Positions 8,457 through 18,612 of a DNA stretch of 64,000 nucleotides are shown here, piece after piece. The stretch is from Leptospira meyeri (GTDB taxonomy: Bacteria; Spirochaetota; Leptospiria; Leptospirales; Leptospiraceae). Position 1 is the stretch's first letter, and every line of letters starts with the position of its first letter. Below the pieces are notes generated by a model. The model was not told the origin of the DNA and did not search any database. It saw only the letters and a program-made list of their open reading frames with translations. The position numbers and the translations under genes were made by a program. The stretch is taken from contig NZ_SORO01000002.1 of assembly GCF_004368965.1 (NCBI RefSeq), positions 186,001 through 250,000 of the forward strand, given 5' to 3'.

Positions 8457-11400
8457 GAGCTGTTACCCCCTCTTTGTTCGTTTTTCCTGCGGCAGCTTCT
8501 TCTGCCATTTTTTCTAAAGCTTTTTTATAATCTCTTGGAATGACCTTGATCATTTGTTTTACAACTGTATCCCAATCTTTCAGCACTTCTTCGGCTCGTT
8601 TGGAACCAGTATACGCCTTATGGTCCTCTACCATTTTTTTCACTTCTGCAATTTCACTTGCATCAGTTAACGGATCTAAGTCGACCATCTCTTTGTTGAT
8701 GAGAGCCTCTTTGTTTTTCTTTGGATCCCAAAGGTAAGCAATCCCACCAGACATACCAGCGGCAAAGTTACGTCCAATGTCTCCAAGGATGATAACCCGC
8801 CCCCCTGTCATATACTCGCAACCATGGTCTCCAGTTCCTTCAACAATCACATGAGCTCCCGAGTTCCGAACACAGAATCTTTCCCCGGCAATCCCATTGA
8901 CATAGGCATTTCCACTGGTGGCTCCAATGAAACAAGTGTTACCGATGACGATATTTTCTTCTGCTTTGTAAGGGGCATTTTTTGGAGTTTGGAAGATGAG
9001 TTTTCCACCGCAAAGTCCTTTGCCCACATAGTCATTTCCTTCCCCGATGAGACGAAGTGTCATCCCTTTGGTTACAAATGCACCAAACGACTGTCCTGCG
9101 GTTCCGGTAAATTCGATATCGATTGTGTCTTCCGACAAACCATCCACTCCATATTTTTTAGTGACTTCGTGGCTGAGCATGGTTCCCACAGAACGGTTTA
9201 GGTTCACAATGGATGTTTGGATTTTCACCGGTTGTTTATGGTCAATCGCAGCAAGTGACTTACGAATCAGTTCGTTATCAATTTGTTCATCCAAGTGGTG
9301 GTTTTGTTCTTTGGCACGATAGAGTCCTGTAGGGAATACAGGAGTTGGTCTATGGAGCACTTTGCTAAAATCAAGACCACGAGCCTTCCAGTGGTGGTGA
9401 GGTCGTTTGAATTTGATTTTTTCTACTTGGCCAATCATTTCTTCAAAAGTTCTAAATCCAAGTTTAGCCATAATCTCACGAACTTCTTCCGCCACAAAGG
9501 TCATAAAGTTTACAACATACTCTGGTTTGCCGGTAAATTTACTTCGTAGGAATTCATCCTGTGTCGCAACACCAACTGGGCAAGTATTCAAGTGGCATTT
9601 CCGCATCATGATACAACCTACTGATACAAGTGCAGAAGTAGAGAATCCAAACTCTTCCGCTCCGAGTAGGGCACCTACAACCACATCTTTTCCAGTGAGG
9701 AGTTTTCCATCCACAGCCAGATACACACGATCACGAAGTCCGTTCGCCACAAGTGTTTGGTGGGTTTCCGAAAGTCCGAGTTCCCAAGGGGTTCCTGCAT
9801 GGTGGATCGAAGAAATTGGACTTGCCCCCGTTCCTCCTTCATGTCCTGCGATGAGGATGTGGTCGGCGTGGGCTTTGGCCACACCAGCAGCCACAGTTCC
9901 TACCCCAGATTCAGAAACGAGTTTCACTGAAACTCGTGCTCTTGGGTTGGAATTTTTTAAATCAAAGATCAGCTGTTTTAAATCTTCGATGGAATAAATG
10001 TCATGGTGTGGAGGAGGGGAGATGAGAGTCACACCCGGAGTAGAATAACGGAGCCATCCAATGTATTTATCTACTTTGTGCCCAGGGAGCTGTCCACCTT
10101 CTCCTGGTTTTGCGCCTTGTGCCATTTTGATTTGGATATCATCTGCATTGGTGAGATATTCCATAGTCACACCAAAACGAGCTGAGGCAACCTGTTTGAT
10201 CGCCGAACGCATGCTATCTCCATTCGGAAGGGTTTTGAACCTAACTGGATCTTCACCACCTTCTCCTGTATTGGATTTCGCACCAATTCGGTTCATGGCA
10301 ATTGCGAGAGTAGTATGTGCTTCCCAAGAAATGGAACCATGGCTCATCGCTCCTGTTTGGAAACGTTTCAGAATGGACTTCACAGATTCCACTTCTTCAA
10401 TCGGGATTGCTTTCGATCCTTCAAAGTCGAGATGGAATAAACTTCTAAGAGTGATTGCCTTTTCGTTTTGGTTATCAATTAAGCTTGAAAACTCTTTAAA
10501 AGTTTTGTAGTCGTTGTCCTGAGTTGCCTTCTGTAATTTATGTACAGTAATGGGAGTATAAAGATGGCTATCGCCATTTTTACGATAGTAGTGAACTCCG
10601 CCCGGCTCCAAGTTGTTAGGGAAAAAAGTCGGATCATAAGCCGCTTTGTGGCGACGAACTGTTTCTTCTTCTAACATCTCAAGCGACAATCCTTCGATTC
10701 TGGATTGAGTTCCTGCAAAGTAAGTATTCACTAACTCGGAATCAAGTCCCACTGCTTCAAAGATTTGTGCGCCACAATACGACTGTAATGTGGAGATTCC
10801 CATTTTTGAGAACACTTTGAAGAGTCCTTTCCCTATGGATTTGATGTATTTCTTTTTTGCATCCTTGTAATTAGGAACTTCTGGGAGTAAACCTTGTTGG
10901 GAAAGATCTGCAATGGTTTCAAATGCCAAGTATGGGTTGATGGCGTTTGCACCATAACCACATAACAAGGCAAAGTGGGCTACTTCTCTTGGTTCTCCTG
11001 ATTCTAAAACAATCCCTGCTTTTGTTCTCAGACCTTCACGGATCAAATAGTGGTGGAGTCCCGCTACTGCTAGAAGCGATGGGATGGCTGCTTTTTTCTC
11101 ACCCACACCGTGGTCAGTTAAGATAATAAGGTTTACCCCTTGTTCTCGAACCGCTTTGGCAGCATCGGCACAAACACGATCAAGAGAGTTTCTCATATCA
11201 TGTTTTTTGGATGGATCAAAAAGGATCTCAAAAGTTTTGGCTTTGAAATGACCTTCGCTGATTTGTTTGATTTTTTCGAAATCTTCGTTGGTTAGAATGG
11301 GATGTTCCAACTCCAATCGATGTGCATGTTCAGGCTCTTCTGAGAGAAGGTTCCCTTCCGGTCCAATATAGGTTGTGAGTTCCATCACCAGTTCTTCCCG

Positions 11401-13026
11401 AATCGGGTCAATCGGTGGGTTGGTAACTTGCGCAAAGTTTTGTTTGAAATAACGGAATAGGGGTTGTGGTTTTTCACTTAAAACGGCAAGCGAAGAGTCC
11501 ACACCCATAGAACCAATGGGTTCTTCGCCAGAAACTCCCATCGGTTTGATGATGGTAAACACATCTTCATGTGTGTAACCAAAAGCCCTTTGGCGTTCCA
11601 AAATGGTTTCATGTTGTGGTTGTTTAACGTTCTCAGGATCTGGCAAAGATCCCAGACGAATCATATTGTCTTCTACCCATTTACGATAAGGTTTTTGGGT
11701 AGCGATTTGTTTTTTGATTTCTTCATCATCTAGGATTTGGCCTTTCTCCATATCAATGAGGAGCATACGGCCAGGGCGAAGTCGGTCTTGGATTAAAATT
11801 TCTTCTGGAGGAAGGTTGAGTACACCCGCTTCCGAAGACATGATCACTTCATCATCTTTCGTCACGACAAAACGTGCAGGGCGAAGTCCGTTACGGTCGA
11901 GTGTTGCCCCGATGATCCTTCCATCAGTAAAGGCGATGGCAGCAGGTCCATCCCAAGGTTCCATAAAGGTTGCATGGTATTCGTAGAACGCGCGTCTGTC
12001 GGCATCCATGGCTTTGTTTTTGGACCAAGCTTCCGGAATCATCATCATCACAGAATGAGGGAGAGATCTTCCCCCCATAACAAGTAGTTCGAGTACAGTA
12101 TCAAAAGTTGCCGTATCTGACTGGCCTTCCATTACAATCGGAAGCATACGGCGAAGTTCATCACCATAAAGAGGAGACTGCATTACCATTTGGCGAGCGG
12201 CCATCCAGTTCATGTTCCCACGAAGTGTGTTGATCTCTCCGTTATGTGCAATTTGACGGTAAGGGTGAGCCAAATCCCAAGTAGGGAAGGTATTAGTCGA
12301 AAATCTTGTATGAGTCAAACAAAACGCAGAAGTTAAATCAGGAGATTTTAAATCTTCATAGAATTTTTTGACTTGGTCACCGAGTAACATCCCTTTGTAT
12401 ACAATCGTACGTGAAGAAAAACTTGGTACGTAGTATTGGGAACGATCCAGTTTCATCTCTGTGCGGATTCGTCTGTCGATGAGGCGACGGATGAGAAATA
12501 GTTTTCTCTCGAAGTCCTCAGGTGTTTTTATTTTTTTGGATTTTTTACCAATGAATACTTGTTTGAAGACTGGGATTGTTTTGGATGCAACAACTCCCGC
12601 ATATTCTTTGTTAATAGGGACGTCACGAAATCCGAGAAACTCTTCCCCTTCGTCTACGATGATTTTTTCAATTACGTTTTCCACAGCAGTGCGGGCTTCT
12701 GTGTTTTGTGGAAGGAAAAGAAATCCTACAGCATAATCACCTTCTTTTGGTAAAGTGAAGGGGAGGTTCTTTCTAAAAAATGCATCTGGGATATTGATCA
12801 TGATCCCTGCACCGTCACCGGTTTTTGGATCTGCCCCTTCGGCACCCCTGTGTTCTAAATTGCACATCAGGCGGATCCCTTTGTCGACGATATCACGGGA
12901 ACGTTTGCCTTTATAATTTGCGATAAAACCAACACCACAGGAATCTTTATCCATGGCAGGATCATACATACCTTGGGCCTGTGGGCCGAGTGGCGGAAGG
13001 ATGGGTGGTTGGTTAGATTTTGACAT
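8449..13026 (-). CDS. gltB: Glutamate synthase large subunit GltB
   Basis: Alpha subunit of glutamate synthase: releases ammonia from glutamine and channels it to 2-oxoglutarate to make glutamate. The 1525 residues include the class II glutamine amidotransferase domain (N-terminal, nucleophile in DSCGVGF, C30). A central domain follows, then the FMN-binding synthase domain with [11 protein letters not shown] and the [3Fe-4S] site [15 protein letters not shown]. The last part is the right-handed GXGXG beta-helix domain (C-terminal about 250 residues, e.g. GGRVIILGD). The amidotransferase Cys is preceded by a 29-residue leader, suggesting maturation by propeptide removal as in other GltB. The central assimilation route would be GS-GOGAT. 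A 364-bp gap with several GCAAA repeats lies upstream. Confidence 0.98.
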   Translation of the reverse strand: MSKSNQPPILPPLGPQAQGMYDPAMDKDSCGVGFIANYKGKRSRDIVDKGIRLMCNLEHRGAEGADPKTGDGAGIMINIPDAFFRKNLPFTLPKEGDYAVGFLFLPQNTEARTAVENVIEKIIVDEGEEFLGFRDVPINKEYAGVVASKTIPVFKQVFIGKKSKKIKTPEDFERKLFLIRRLIDRRIRTEMKLDRSQYYVPSFSSRTIVYKGMLLGDQVKKFYEDLKSPDLTSAFCLTHTRFSTNTFPTWDLAHPYRQIAHNGEINTLRGNMNWMAARQMVMQSPLYGDELRRMLPIVMEGQSDTATFDTVLELLVMGGRSLPHSVMMMIPEAWSKNKAMDADRRAFYEYHATFMEPWDGPAAIAFTDGRIIGATLDRNGLRPARFVVTKDDEVIMSSEAGVLNLPPEEILIQDRLRPGRMLLIDMEKGQILDDEEIKKQIATQKPYRKWVEDNMIRLGSLPDPENVKQPQHETILERQRAFGYTHEDVFTIIKPMGVSGEEPIGSMGVDSSLAVLSEKPQPLFRYFKQNFAQVTNPPIDPIREELVMELTTYIGPEGNLLSEEPEHAHRLELEHPILTNEDFEKIKQISEGHFKAKTFEILFDPSKKHDMRNSLDRVCADAAKAVREQGVNLIILTDHGVGEKKAAIPSLLAVAGLHHYLIREGLRTKAGIVLESGEPREVAHFALLCGYGANAINPYLAFETIADLSQQGLLPEVPNYKDAKKKYIKSIGKGLFKVFSKMGISTLQSYCGAQIFEAVGLDSELVNTYFAGTQSRIEGLSLEMLEEETVRRHKAAYDPTFFPNNLEPGGVHYYRKNGDSHLYTPITVHKLQKATQDNDYKTFKEFSSLIDNQNEKAITLRSLFHLDFEGSKAIPIEEVESVKSILKRFQTGAMSHGSISWEAHTTLAIAMNRIGAKSNTGEGGEDPVRFKTLPNGDSMRSAIKQVASARFGVTMEYLTNADDIQIKMAQGAKPGEGGQLPGHKVDKYIGWLRYSTPGVTLISPPPHHDIYSIEDLKQLIFDLKNSNPRARVSVKLVSESGVGTVAAGVAKAHADHILIAGHEGGTGASPISSIHHAGTPWELGLSETHQTLVANGLRDRVYLAVDGKLLTGKDVVVGALLGAEEFGFSTSALVSVGCIMMRKCHLNTCPVGVATQDEFLRSKFTGKPEYVVNFMTFVAEEVREIMAKLGFRTFEEMIGQVEKIKFKRPHHHWKARGLDFSKVLHRPTPVFPTGLYRAKEQNHHLDEQIDNELIRKSLAAIDHKQPVKIQTSIVNLNRSVGTMLSHEVTKKYGVDGLSEDTIDIEFTGTAGQSFGAFVTKGMTLRLIGEGNDYVGKGLCGGKLIFQTPKNAPYKAEENIVIGNTCFIGATSGNAYVNGIAGERFCVRNSGAHVIVEGTGDHGCEYMTGGRVIILGDIGRNFAAGMSGGIAYLWDPKKNKEALINKEMVDLDPLTDASEIAEVKKMVEDHKAYTGSKRAEEVLKDWDTVVKQMIKVIPRDYKKALEKMAEEAAAGKTNKEGVTARG

Positions 13027-13390
13027 ACGTACCCTACTCTAAAGCAATTACTGTACCTTGTTTTTGAATTTGGGTGTACTGTCCAATTATTTTGTTTTCA
13101 GCAAAATGATTTATTTTTAGGCAAAATCAAACACTAGAAAATGTGCAAATTGCAAACAATCGGCTCATATCATGATCTTTTCGTCGTTTATTGTGACAAT
13201 ACTAGATTAGGTCTAAAAAATATAAGAGTACAAGAAAGAAGCGAACTGCAACTTCCATAGGAAGATTGTCTAAATCTCAACGTGTCCTAAGGAGAGTTCT
13301 GAGTGTCTCAGTGCTTCGTTTTTTAGGTTCATTCCGTCGGAACTTTCAAATTCCGTTGTTTTGGATTTCGTTATCGAAACGATATCTGAT
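13027..13390 (-). promoter_or_regulatory. Non-coding leader/promoter region of gltB with GCAAA repeats
   Basis: No credible gene is present in these 364 bases. The part nearest gltB contains GCAAAAT at 13101-13107 and again at 13121-13127, exactly 20 bp apart, and two more GCAAA elements at 13145 and 13152. Spacing near two helical turns suggests an operator, but no regulator can be named. I found no convincing sigma-54 (GG-N10-GC) element. The remainder is AT-rich with no clear hairpin terminator for aroK. Confidence 0.3.
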
Positions 13391-13927
13391 TTATTTGGAT
13401 TTGATCCCGAGCCAGTCTAAGACTCGTTCGGCGGCTTCTTCTTTAGAAAGTTTAGAGAGGTTTAACTTAAAATGAGCGGTTTCTTGGTAAACCGGGAGTC
13501 TTTTCTCTAAAATGGCACGGTAAGATGTAACTTTGGAAAGGTCGGGCCTTGTCGAATCTCCTTTGACCTTTTCCACTAATTCCTCAATCCCTCGTTCCAA
13601 ATAGACAATCCGTCCGATTTTTCTTAGGAGGTCGAGTTTCCTTTGGCTTGGAATTTCGTTTCCGTCTGCGTCCAAATCAAACAATATTCCACCTCCGCAG
13701 TCCAAAATAATCCCATCTGCATTTTGTAATTTTTGTAAAATAGAATATTCTAATTCACGAAATTTCTTCCAACCATGTTTTTCGACAAATTGGGGGATGG
13801 GAATCCCTCCGGCTTCGTATACGCAAATGGAATCTGTAGAAACCGCTGGGAATTCTGTTTGTTTGGAAAGAGTTCTTGAGACTTTGGATTTCCCAGCGCC
13901 CCTAGCTCCAATAAAAATAATGTTCAT
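13391..13927 (-). CDS. aroK: Shikimate kinase
   Basis: ATP-dependent phosphorylation of shikimate at the 3-hydroxyl, the fifth step of chorismate synthesis. The 178-residue P-loop protein has the Walker A motif GARGAGKS (7-14), the shikimate-binding segment with DCGGGI (about 78-83, Walker B-like), and the lid arginine region STRPDLS (about 119-125). Adenine-site Arg residues lie in a typical C-terminal YRAILEKRLPVYQE stretch. It is the last gene of a three-gene minus-strand group behind cheD and an HDOD gene, with a 39-bp gap to the latter. Function and context appear unrelated, which is common for aro genes. Confidence 0.9.
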   Translation of the reverse strand: MNIIFIGARGAGKSKVSRTLSKQTEFPAVSTDSICVYEAGGIPIPQFVEKHGWKKFRELEYSILQKLQNADGIILDCGGGILFDLDADGNEIPSQRKLDLLRKIGRIVYLERGIEELVEKVKGDSTRPDLSKVTSYRAILEKRLPVYQETAHFKLNLSKLSKEEAAERVLDWLGIKSK

Positions 13928-13966
13928 ACAATCTGGTTCAACGTTTGAAGGTAAAGGTTAAATAAG

Positions 13967-14821
13967 CTATACGTTTAACAAATCGGCAAGTCCCGCTTGT
14001 AAGTCAGGGATATGCACAAAATAAGTTTCAATATCTGCTTCTGTAACGCCTGTTTGGCTAAGGGCAAATGGAGAAATCGGTACTGATTCACCACCGATGT
14101 CGATTCCAATTCCAGAAACAACAATAAGTATACTTGCGATATGTACCACAGAAGTGAGAATTGGATTGTTTTTCGAATTTTCAGGTGTGAGGTAATTTGC
14201 CACCACATCTGTCAATTCCTGTGGGAAGTTCCAACGTTTTAAAAGATTTTCAGATACCTCCATATGAGTGTATCCGAAGTATTTTTTCTCTAAGTTAGGA
14301 AAAGGTTCTTGGTTGTCCTTTAAATCGGTTTTGATTTGCATCATCACTGGACTAAAAAACTGCGCGAGGACAATTTTACCAACACTACAAAGTAATCCCG
14401 AAGTGAAGGCAAGATCCTTATCAATTTTTAGCTTTTTATGTTGTACGATTTTACTAGAAAGCTCAGCCACTAGTAGGGAAGAAGTCCAGAGTTGGGCTGC
14501 ATCCAGTTGGTAACTATTTAAATCTTGTGAAAGGATTCCTTTGGCTGCAGTGAGAAGTACAATTTCTTTTACCGTTTTGATTCCAAGGGTCATGAGTGCT
14601 TCTTGGACCGTACGAATGGGTTTTGAAGCTCGATAGTAAGCGGAATTGGAAAGTTTAATTACGTTGGCCGTGATAGCAGGATCTTTTGAAATTTCTTGCG
14701 CAAGGTCCGCAATGTTTACGTCAGGCTTTTGGAGTTTTTCCAATACCTTAGACACAACAGCCGAAATGGCAGGCAGTTTATTTACGTCTTGTAGTATTTC
14801 ATCAACCTTTGATTTTAGCAT
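13967..14821 (-). CDS. HDOD-domain signalling protein
   Basis: The 284-residue protein is built almost entirely of an HDOD domain (residues about 10-215), a non-hydrolytic relative of HD phosphohydrolases found in bacterial signal transduction. Characteristic segments are LPAISAVVSKVLEKLQ, ISKDPAITANVIKLSNSAYY and LMTLGIKTVKEIVLL, plus a GLLCSVGKIVLAQ segment where true HD enzymes carry the metal-binding HD pair. The catalytic HD residues are absent, as expected for the family. The C-terminus resembles the HDOD tail found in chemotaxis- and c-di-GMP-linked proteins. It lies 6 nt downstream of cheD, so a joint role in motility or receptor signalling is likely but unproven. Confidence 0.85.
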   Translation of the reverse strand: MLKSKVDEILQDVNKLPAISAVVSKVLEKLQKPDVNIADLAQEISKDPAITANVIKLSNSAYYRASKPIRTVQEALMTLGIKTVKEIVLLTAAKGILSQDLNSYQLDAAQLWTSSLLVAELSSKIVQHKKLKIDKDLAFTSGLLCSVGKIVLAQFFSPVMMQIKTDLKDNQEPFPNLEKKYFGYTHMEVSENLLKRWNFPQELTDVVANYLTPENSKNNPILTSVVHIASILIVVSGIGIDIGGESVPISPFALSQTGVTEADIETYFVHIPDLQAGLADLLNV

Positions 14822-14827
14822 ATTCGC

Positions 14828-15331
14828 CTAACGCACCTTATAAAGGTATTTTTCCATACCAGCTTTTTTTAGTAACACTCGCCCGTCGTCACAATAAAGG
14901 CTGATCGTTCTTCCTTCGTTCCCGGCCACATCTTCCACTATGACAGGGATTTTATTCTCTTCCATAAATTTTTTGACAATAGCAATATTCTGTTCCCCAA
15001 TGTTTTGTAGAAACTGGGAGTTGATTCCCTTAAACATAGAAGCACCACCAAACATACGACAAGAATACTGTCCAATATTGGAACCTTGTTGTTTCATCAT
15101 CTCAATGAGGATGGGTAGAGCTGTTTCCCCGTACTTGTGCGGAAACTTTGTTGCATCTTTGCCTGTGGGATCTTTTGCAAGCATGATATGGGAGATGGCG
15201 CCCACTTTCTGTTCTGGATCATACAAAACGATTCCTATGCACGAACCTAGTGTAGTTCTAAGCACGTCCATATCTTTTCCGACCTTGATGTCGGCTATTC
15301 CCACATTGATGATTTTGGATTTTATAGACAT
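14828..15331 (-). CDS. cheD: Chemoreceptor glutamine deamidase CheD
   Basis: Deamidates specific glutamines of methyl-accepting chemoreceptors, tuning adaptation, and in many bacteria is controlled by CheC. The 167 residues carry the catalytic cysteine in TTLGSC (C31) and the histidine in AISHIML (H48), with KYGETALP and [10 protein letters not shown] typical of the family. It is first in a minus-strand group with the HDOD gene. No cheA, cheW, receptor or cheC gene lies in the window, so it acts on receptors encoded elsewhere. A divergent TraB gene starts 60 bp away; the gap contains the dyad GTTACT...AGTAAC. Confidence 0.93.
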   Translation of the reverse strand: MSIKSKIINVGIADIKVGKDMDVLRTTLGSCIGIVLYDPEQKVGAISHIMLAKDPTGKDATKFPHKYGETALPILIEMMKQQGSNIGQYSCRMFGGASMFKGINSQFLQNIGEQNIAIVKKFMEENKIPVIVEDVAGNEGRTISLYCDDGRVLLKKAGMEKYLYKVR

Positions 15332-15391
15332 TCTACTTGTTTCTAGAGAGTGGAACCGTTACTTAGGTATTATAGATAGTAACCTTTCCTT

Positions 15392-16615
15392 ATGCGTTCA
15401 ATCAAAAAATCAACTCCCACAAGAAAATCTACCAAAAAAGGTTTCAAAACAACGGAACCTTACCTCTTCCAAACCATCGGAAAAACGGAAGTCCACATCC
15501 TTGGAACAGCACATGTTTCCAAACAAAGTGTAGATGAAGTTGAAAAAATGATCCAAAAATTAAAACCGGATGTCATTTGTGTAGAGTTATGTGAATCTCG
15601 AATGAAGTCGGTGGAAGATCCCGATTACCTAAAAAAATTAGATATATTCAAAGTTTTTAAAGAACGAAAGATGTGGTTACTTTTATCCAGCCTTATCCTT
15701 TCTTCTTTCCAGAAAAAAATCGGGAATAAAGATATCAAACCTGGTGATGAAATGCGAAAAGCCATCACTATGGGTCGTGCACTTCAAAAACCAATAGTAG
15801 CCATCGACAGGGAAATCCAAACTACTCTCAAAAGGTCTTGGGGGAATGTAGGTTTTTTCTCTAAGATGTATCTTTTTAGTGCTCTATTGGCATCCCTTCT
15901 GGTTCGGGAAGATGTTTCCGATGACAAAATCGAAGAGATGAAATCAGATGATATCTTAAAAGACTTGTTTTCCCAAATACCCAAAAAATACGAATCGGTC
16001 AAACATGTCATCATTGATGAAAGGGATGTGTATTTAGCTGAAAAAATAAGGCAAGCTACTGAAGGAAAGTCGGCAAAAAAGGTATTGGCTGTCGTTGGTG
16101 CTGGTCATTTGGCTGGAATCGAAAGAAATATCCAGACAAAAAACGACTTATCAGTGTTAGATGAAGTTCCTAAACGTAAATGGTGGGACAATATTAGTAT
16201 CATTCTATATCCTGTTTTTTTTGCTGGCCTCATTGGGTACACCACCTGGAGCCAAGGTGGGGAAGCTGGTATGGATTTGTTTTCAAAACTCATTTATATC
16301 AAAGGTGGCCTTGCTGCCCTTGGTGCTCTCATTGCTTGGGCACATCCGATTTCTATCCTTCTTGCCTTTATCACCGCACCTATTGGAACTTTCGTTCCCA
16401 TCTTTAAAGCCGGTTGGGTGAGTGCCCTTTCTGAATCTTATTTGCGTAAACCTCTAGTGGAAGACTTCGAACATATCGCAGATGATTCAGAATCAGTTGC
16501 AGGATTCTGGAAAAATCGTGTCCTTCATATCTTTCTCGTTTTTTTTCTCCCCCAATTTGGATCTACCATCGGAACCTTTATTGTGGCAGGAAAAGGCTTG
16601 AAGAATTTATTTTAA
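15392..16615 (+). CDS. TraB/PrgY-family membrane protein
   Basis: Member of the TraB/PrgY/GumN-like family, whose bacterial members include the pheromone-shutdown protein PrgY; the fold is EreA/ChaN-like and the biochemical role is unsettled. The family motifs are clear: HILGTAHVS (about 35-43), CVELCESR (about 65-72) and VVGAGHLAG (about 232-240). The C-terminal 150 residues hold four hydrophobic segments. The first 20 residues are basic and of low complexity, and no Shine-Dalgarno precedes the ATG, so the true start may be internal. It is monocistronic or leads into the copper locus 40 bp downstream. Confidence 0.85.
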   Translation: MRSIKKSTPTRKSTKKGFKTTEPYLFQTIGKTEVHILGTAHVSKQSVDEVEKMIQKLKPDVICVELCESRMKSVEDPDYLKKLDIFKVFKERKMWLLLSSLILSSFQKKIGNKDIKPGDEMRKAITMGRALQKPIVAIDREIQTTLKRSWGNVGFFSKMYLFSALLASLLVREDVSDDKIEEMKSDDILKDLFSQIPKKYESVKHVIIDERDVYLAEKIRQATEGKSAKKVLAVVGAGHLAGIERNIQTKNDLSVLDEVPKRKWWDNISIILYPVFFAGLIGYTTWSQGGEAGMDLFSKLIYIKGGLAALGALIAWAHPISILLAFITAPIGTFVPIFKAGWVSALSESYLRKPLVEDFEHIADDSESVAGFWKNRVLHIFLVFFLPQFGSTIGTFIVAGKGLKNLF

Positions 16616-16622
16616 GAACTAA

Positions 16623-16639
16623 GATTAGATCGTCTAATC
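16623..16639. promoter_or_regulatory. Palindrome in front of the copper-locus lipoprotein gene
   Basis: GATTAGA-TCG-TCTAATC is a perfect 7-bp inverted repeat ending 16 nt before the ATG of the lipoprotein at 16656. The arms are too AT-rich and the loop too short for a terminator of the preceding gene, and no T-run follows. A transcription-factor operator is more likely. It does not match the CopY or CsoR consensus, so its regulator is unknown. Confidence 0.4.
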
Positions 16640-16655
16640 GGTGTAGCAGAAGTGT

Positions 16656-17027
16656 ATGAAACGTAAGTTTACAATTGGATTCATTCTAATTTTTCTCGCT
16701 TATCTGGGTTGTAAATCATCCGTATTTGGGTTTTGTACTTCTGCAGAAAAATTTGTAGAGCGAGCTTCCGTTCCACCATGCCACCAAACTGCTGATGCCA
16801 AAGAGGATGCGACAAATTCTTGCGAATGTCCCATCACTCACGAAGAACTTCAATCTTCCAGTGGGACGGATTTCCCGATTTGGAAGCAGATGAAACTTCT
16901 GGTTTGGAACGGATTTTCTGTTATAAAACCGCCATACAATTACGGCTCATCCACAAAGTGGCTTGTTTCGGGCCAGCGCCTTTCTCCTACTTATTTCCCC
17001 ACAAAGACTGTTCGACTTCTGATTTGA
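16656..17027 (+). CDS. Small cysteine-containing putative lipoprotein next to Csp
   Basis: Unknown function. The 123-residue protein starts with a signal peptide ending in a spirochaete-type lipobox (LAYLGC, Cys at about 19). It continues with further cysteines and histidines in VPPCHQT, NSCECPITHEE. These residues and its place 75 bp before a copper-storage protein suggest a metal-related envelope role; that is inference only. The C-terminal half (about 75-123) is basic and aromatic with no motif I recognise. A 17-bp palindrome precedes the start. No strong Shine-Dalgarno is visible. Confidence 0.65.
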   Translation: MKRKFTIGFILIFLAYLGCKSSVFGFCTSAEKFVERASVPPCHQTADAKEDATNSCECPITHEELQSSSGTDFPIWKQMKLLVWNGFSVIKPPYNYGSSTKWLVSGQRLSPTYFPTKTVRLLI

Positions 17028-17102
17028 GATTGTTACACCTATGTTTTAGGTGAAGTGATTTTGATTTTATTAGTTTTTAAATTTTAACAGAGGTTATACG
17101 AT

Positions 17103-17549
17103 ATGAATCGCAAAGAATTATTACAAAAAGCAGGGATGGCAGTTGCCGTTTCAGGAATTTTATCCACACTTTCCGCAGAAGACCATGATCACTCTACAAT
17201 GACAACTTCCTCTGCTGGGAAATCCAAATATTCCAAAGCAATGATGGCCGCCATGCACTGCCAACTTTCTGCTGAGGATTGCCTCAGTCATTGCCTCACA
17301 GAACTTGGAAAAGGAGATAAATCTATGGCGGCTTGTGCTGCTAGTACAAGAGAAGTCATTAGTTTATGTGATTCTTTTGTGAAACTGGCAAGCCAATCTT
17401 CGCCATATACAAAGAAGTTAGCTAATTTGTGCATTGAAGTTTGTGAAGCTTGTGCAAAAGAATGTGACAAACATGCAAACCACCATACAATCTGCAAAGA
17501 ATGCAGAGACAGTTGTCTCGCTTGTGTGAAGGAATTAAAGAAAGTTTAA
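17103..17549 (+). CDS. Four-helix-bundle copper-storage protein (Csp family, DUF326)
   Basis: Exported copper-storage protein of the Csp1 type. The 148 residues begin with a signal (RKELLQKAGMAVAVSG, Tat- or Sec-like without a twin Arg), then a His/Met-rich linker (DHDHSTM). Four helices follow carrying 13 cysteines in total, the same number as in methanotroph Csp1, many as CxxxC pairs (CLSHC, CIEVCEACAKEC, CKECRDSCLAC). These line the core of the bundle and bind many Cu(I) ions in characterised members. An intrinsic terminator follows at 17589. The upstream lipoprotein and palindrome suggest a small copper-responsive unit. No copper ATPase or sensor is adjacent; ccoI lies 16 kb away. Confidence 0.9.
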   Translation: MNRKELLQKAGMAVAVSGILSTLSAEDHDHSTMTTSSAGKSKYSKAMMAAMHCQLSAEDCLSHCLTELGKGDKSMAACAASTREVISLCDSFVKLASQSSPYTKKLANLCIEVCEACAKECDKHANHHTICKECRDSCLACVKELKKV

Positions 17550-17588
17550 TTGATTGATTTGATCAAAGATTGAATGAGTCACAAACTG

Positions 17589-17624
17589 CAACTGTCCGCT
17601 GTTTGGCGGGCAGTTGTTTGTTTT
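17589..17624 (+). terminator. Rho-independent terminator after the Csp gene
   Basis: CAACTGTCCGC and GCGGGCAGTTG pair over 11 bp (one G-U) around a TGTTTG loop, followed by TTTGTTTT. It lies 40 bp after the Csp stop and ends 12 bp before the 3' end of the convergent hydrolase gene. No T-run follows in the other direction. Confidence 0.85.
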
Positions 17625-17636
17625 CCATTTAGGAAT

Positions 17637-18497
17637 CTAACGTTTTTTCGCCTTTTTTTTGGCCTTTGGTTTTGTTACTGGCTTTGTCACAGGTTTTGAT
17701 TTTTTAGCCGGTGTTGTTTTCTTAACTGCGGACTTCTTCTTTTCTGCTAAATGTTTTTGGTTTTTTTTATAAACGGATGGTTCGTATTTAGAAAAATCCA
17801 CTTCAATCTTTTTTGGAACAGCAAACTCAGGGTTTGCTTTTGGTGCCGATTGGATGGCAATACTATCTTTTGGTGTGCCCAAAAATTCTCTAAGTGTCCG
17901 AATGTTTTCATTTCTTCTGACTAAGTTATAATTCCCAGGAATGTCAAACCACAGGTCTCGGCCTTGGCCAAATTCTGTACTTTCTTGTGGAGGAAAGGAA
18001 AAATCTTCGATGGCAGAAAGAGGTTGGAAAAGGGGAAAGAAGAGCGCATTTTTGTAATTTGTTTTGACCCAATCCGATTCATAACCCCAATAAGATTGTC
18101 TTGTGTTGGTGAATCTGTCAGAACCATGAAAGGGAGTTCCCAGTGTGATGAGTCGTTTTACTTTTCGTCGGGCTTCGTCTGGTAAAATTAAAACAAGGAG
18201 TCCGCCTGTGTTGTGTGCGATCAAAGTGACCTCGTTAGGTGCTGTCAGGATCTGGCTAGCAAGATATTGGACCGCTTCTTCCAGAGAAATTGGGTCTCGG
18301 AGAGTCGAAAGAATTCCGACTTTGAATCCCAAATTGTCTAAATTGGATTTGAGTCTCGAATAATAGGAACGTCCGGCCCGAAACCCAGGAACGATCAAAA
18401 TGTTTTTATCTTTATTGTTTTCCACAAACAAATGACTGGGAAGATAAAACGACAACAACGCCCAAAAACGTTCCAGATATTCTATGAATCGAAACAT
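17637..18497 (-). CDS. Alpha/beta-hydrolase-fold protein lacking the nucleophile, with Lys/Pro/Ala-rich tail
   Basis: A 286-residue alpha/beta-hydrolase resembling lipase/PGAP1-like proteins (ILIVPGFRAGRSYYSRL at about 33-49, the oxyanion strand; ITLGTPFHGSDRF at about 120-132). At the nucleophile elbow, where GHSxG is expected, the sequence reads AHNTGG, putting Asn96 at the serine position. Catalysis by the usual triad is therefore doubtful. The last 60 residues are rich in Lys, Pro, Ala and Thr (KKTTPAKKSKPVTKPVTKPK), resembling histone-H1-like tails, similar to the tail of the ferritin-like protein at 41107. No signal peptide is evident. It faces the Csp gene convergently. Confidence 0.75.
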   Translation of the reverse strand: MFRFIEYLERFWALLSFYLPSHLFVENNKDKNILIVPGFRAGRSYYSRLKSNLDNLGFKVGILSTLRDPISLEEAVQYLASQILTAPNEVTLIAHNTGGLLVLILPDEARRKVKRLITLGTPFHGSDRFTNTRQSYWGYESDWVKTNYKNALFFPLFQPLSAIEDFSFPPQESTEFGQGRDLWFDIPGNYNLVRRNENIRTLREFLGTPKDSIAIQSAPKANPEFAVPKKIEVDFSKYEPSVYKKNQKHLAEKKKSAVKKTTPAKKSKPVTKPVTKPKAKKKAKKR

Positions 18498-18612
18498 GAA
18501 TTAAATGATTCTGTCTGACTCAATTCTTGTCTATGAAAATCAATTCCAGCGCCGGAAGAATTCCTGAATTGACCGATAACCGTACTTGCATAGGATTGCC
18601 TTTTAGAATCGT

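Noticed and set aside
9407..9997. 196-codon plus-strand frame antisense to gltB
   Set aside because: It is a shadow of the conserved gltB synthase domain, with Ser/Arg/Pro-rich translation and no family features.
13266..13475. 69-codon plus-strand frame covering the end of aroK
   Set aside because: Antisense to the aroK C-terminus and lacks a ribosome site.
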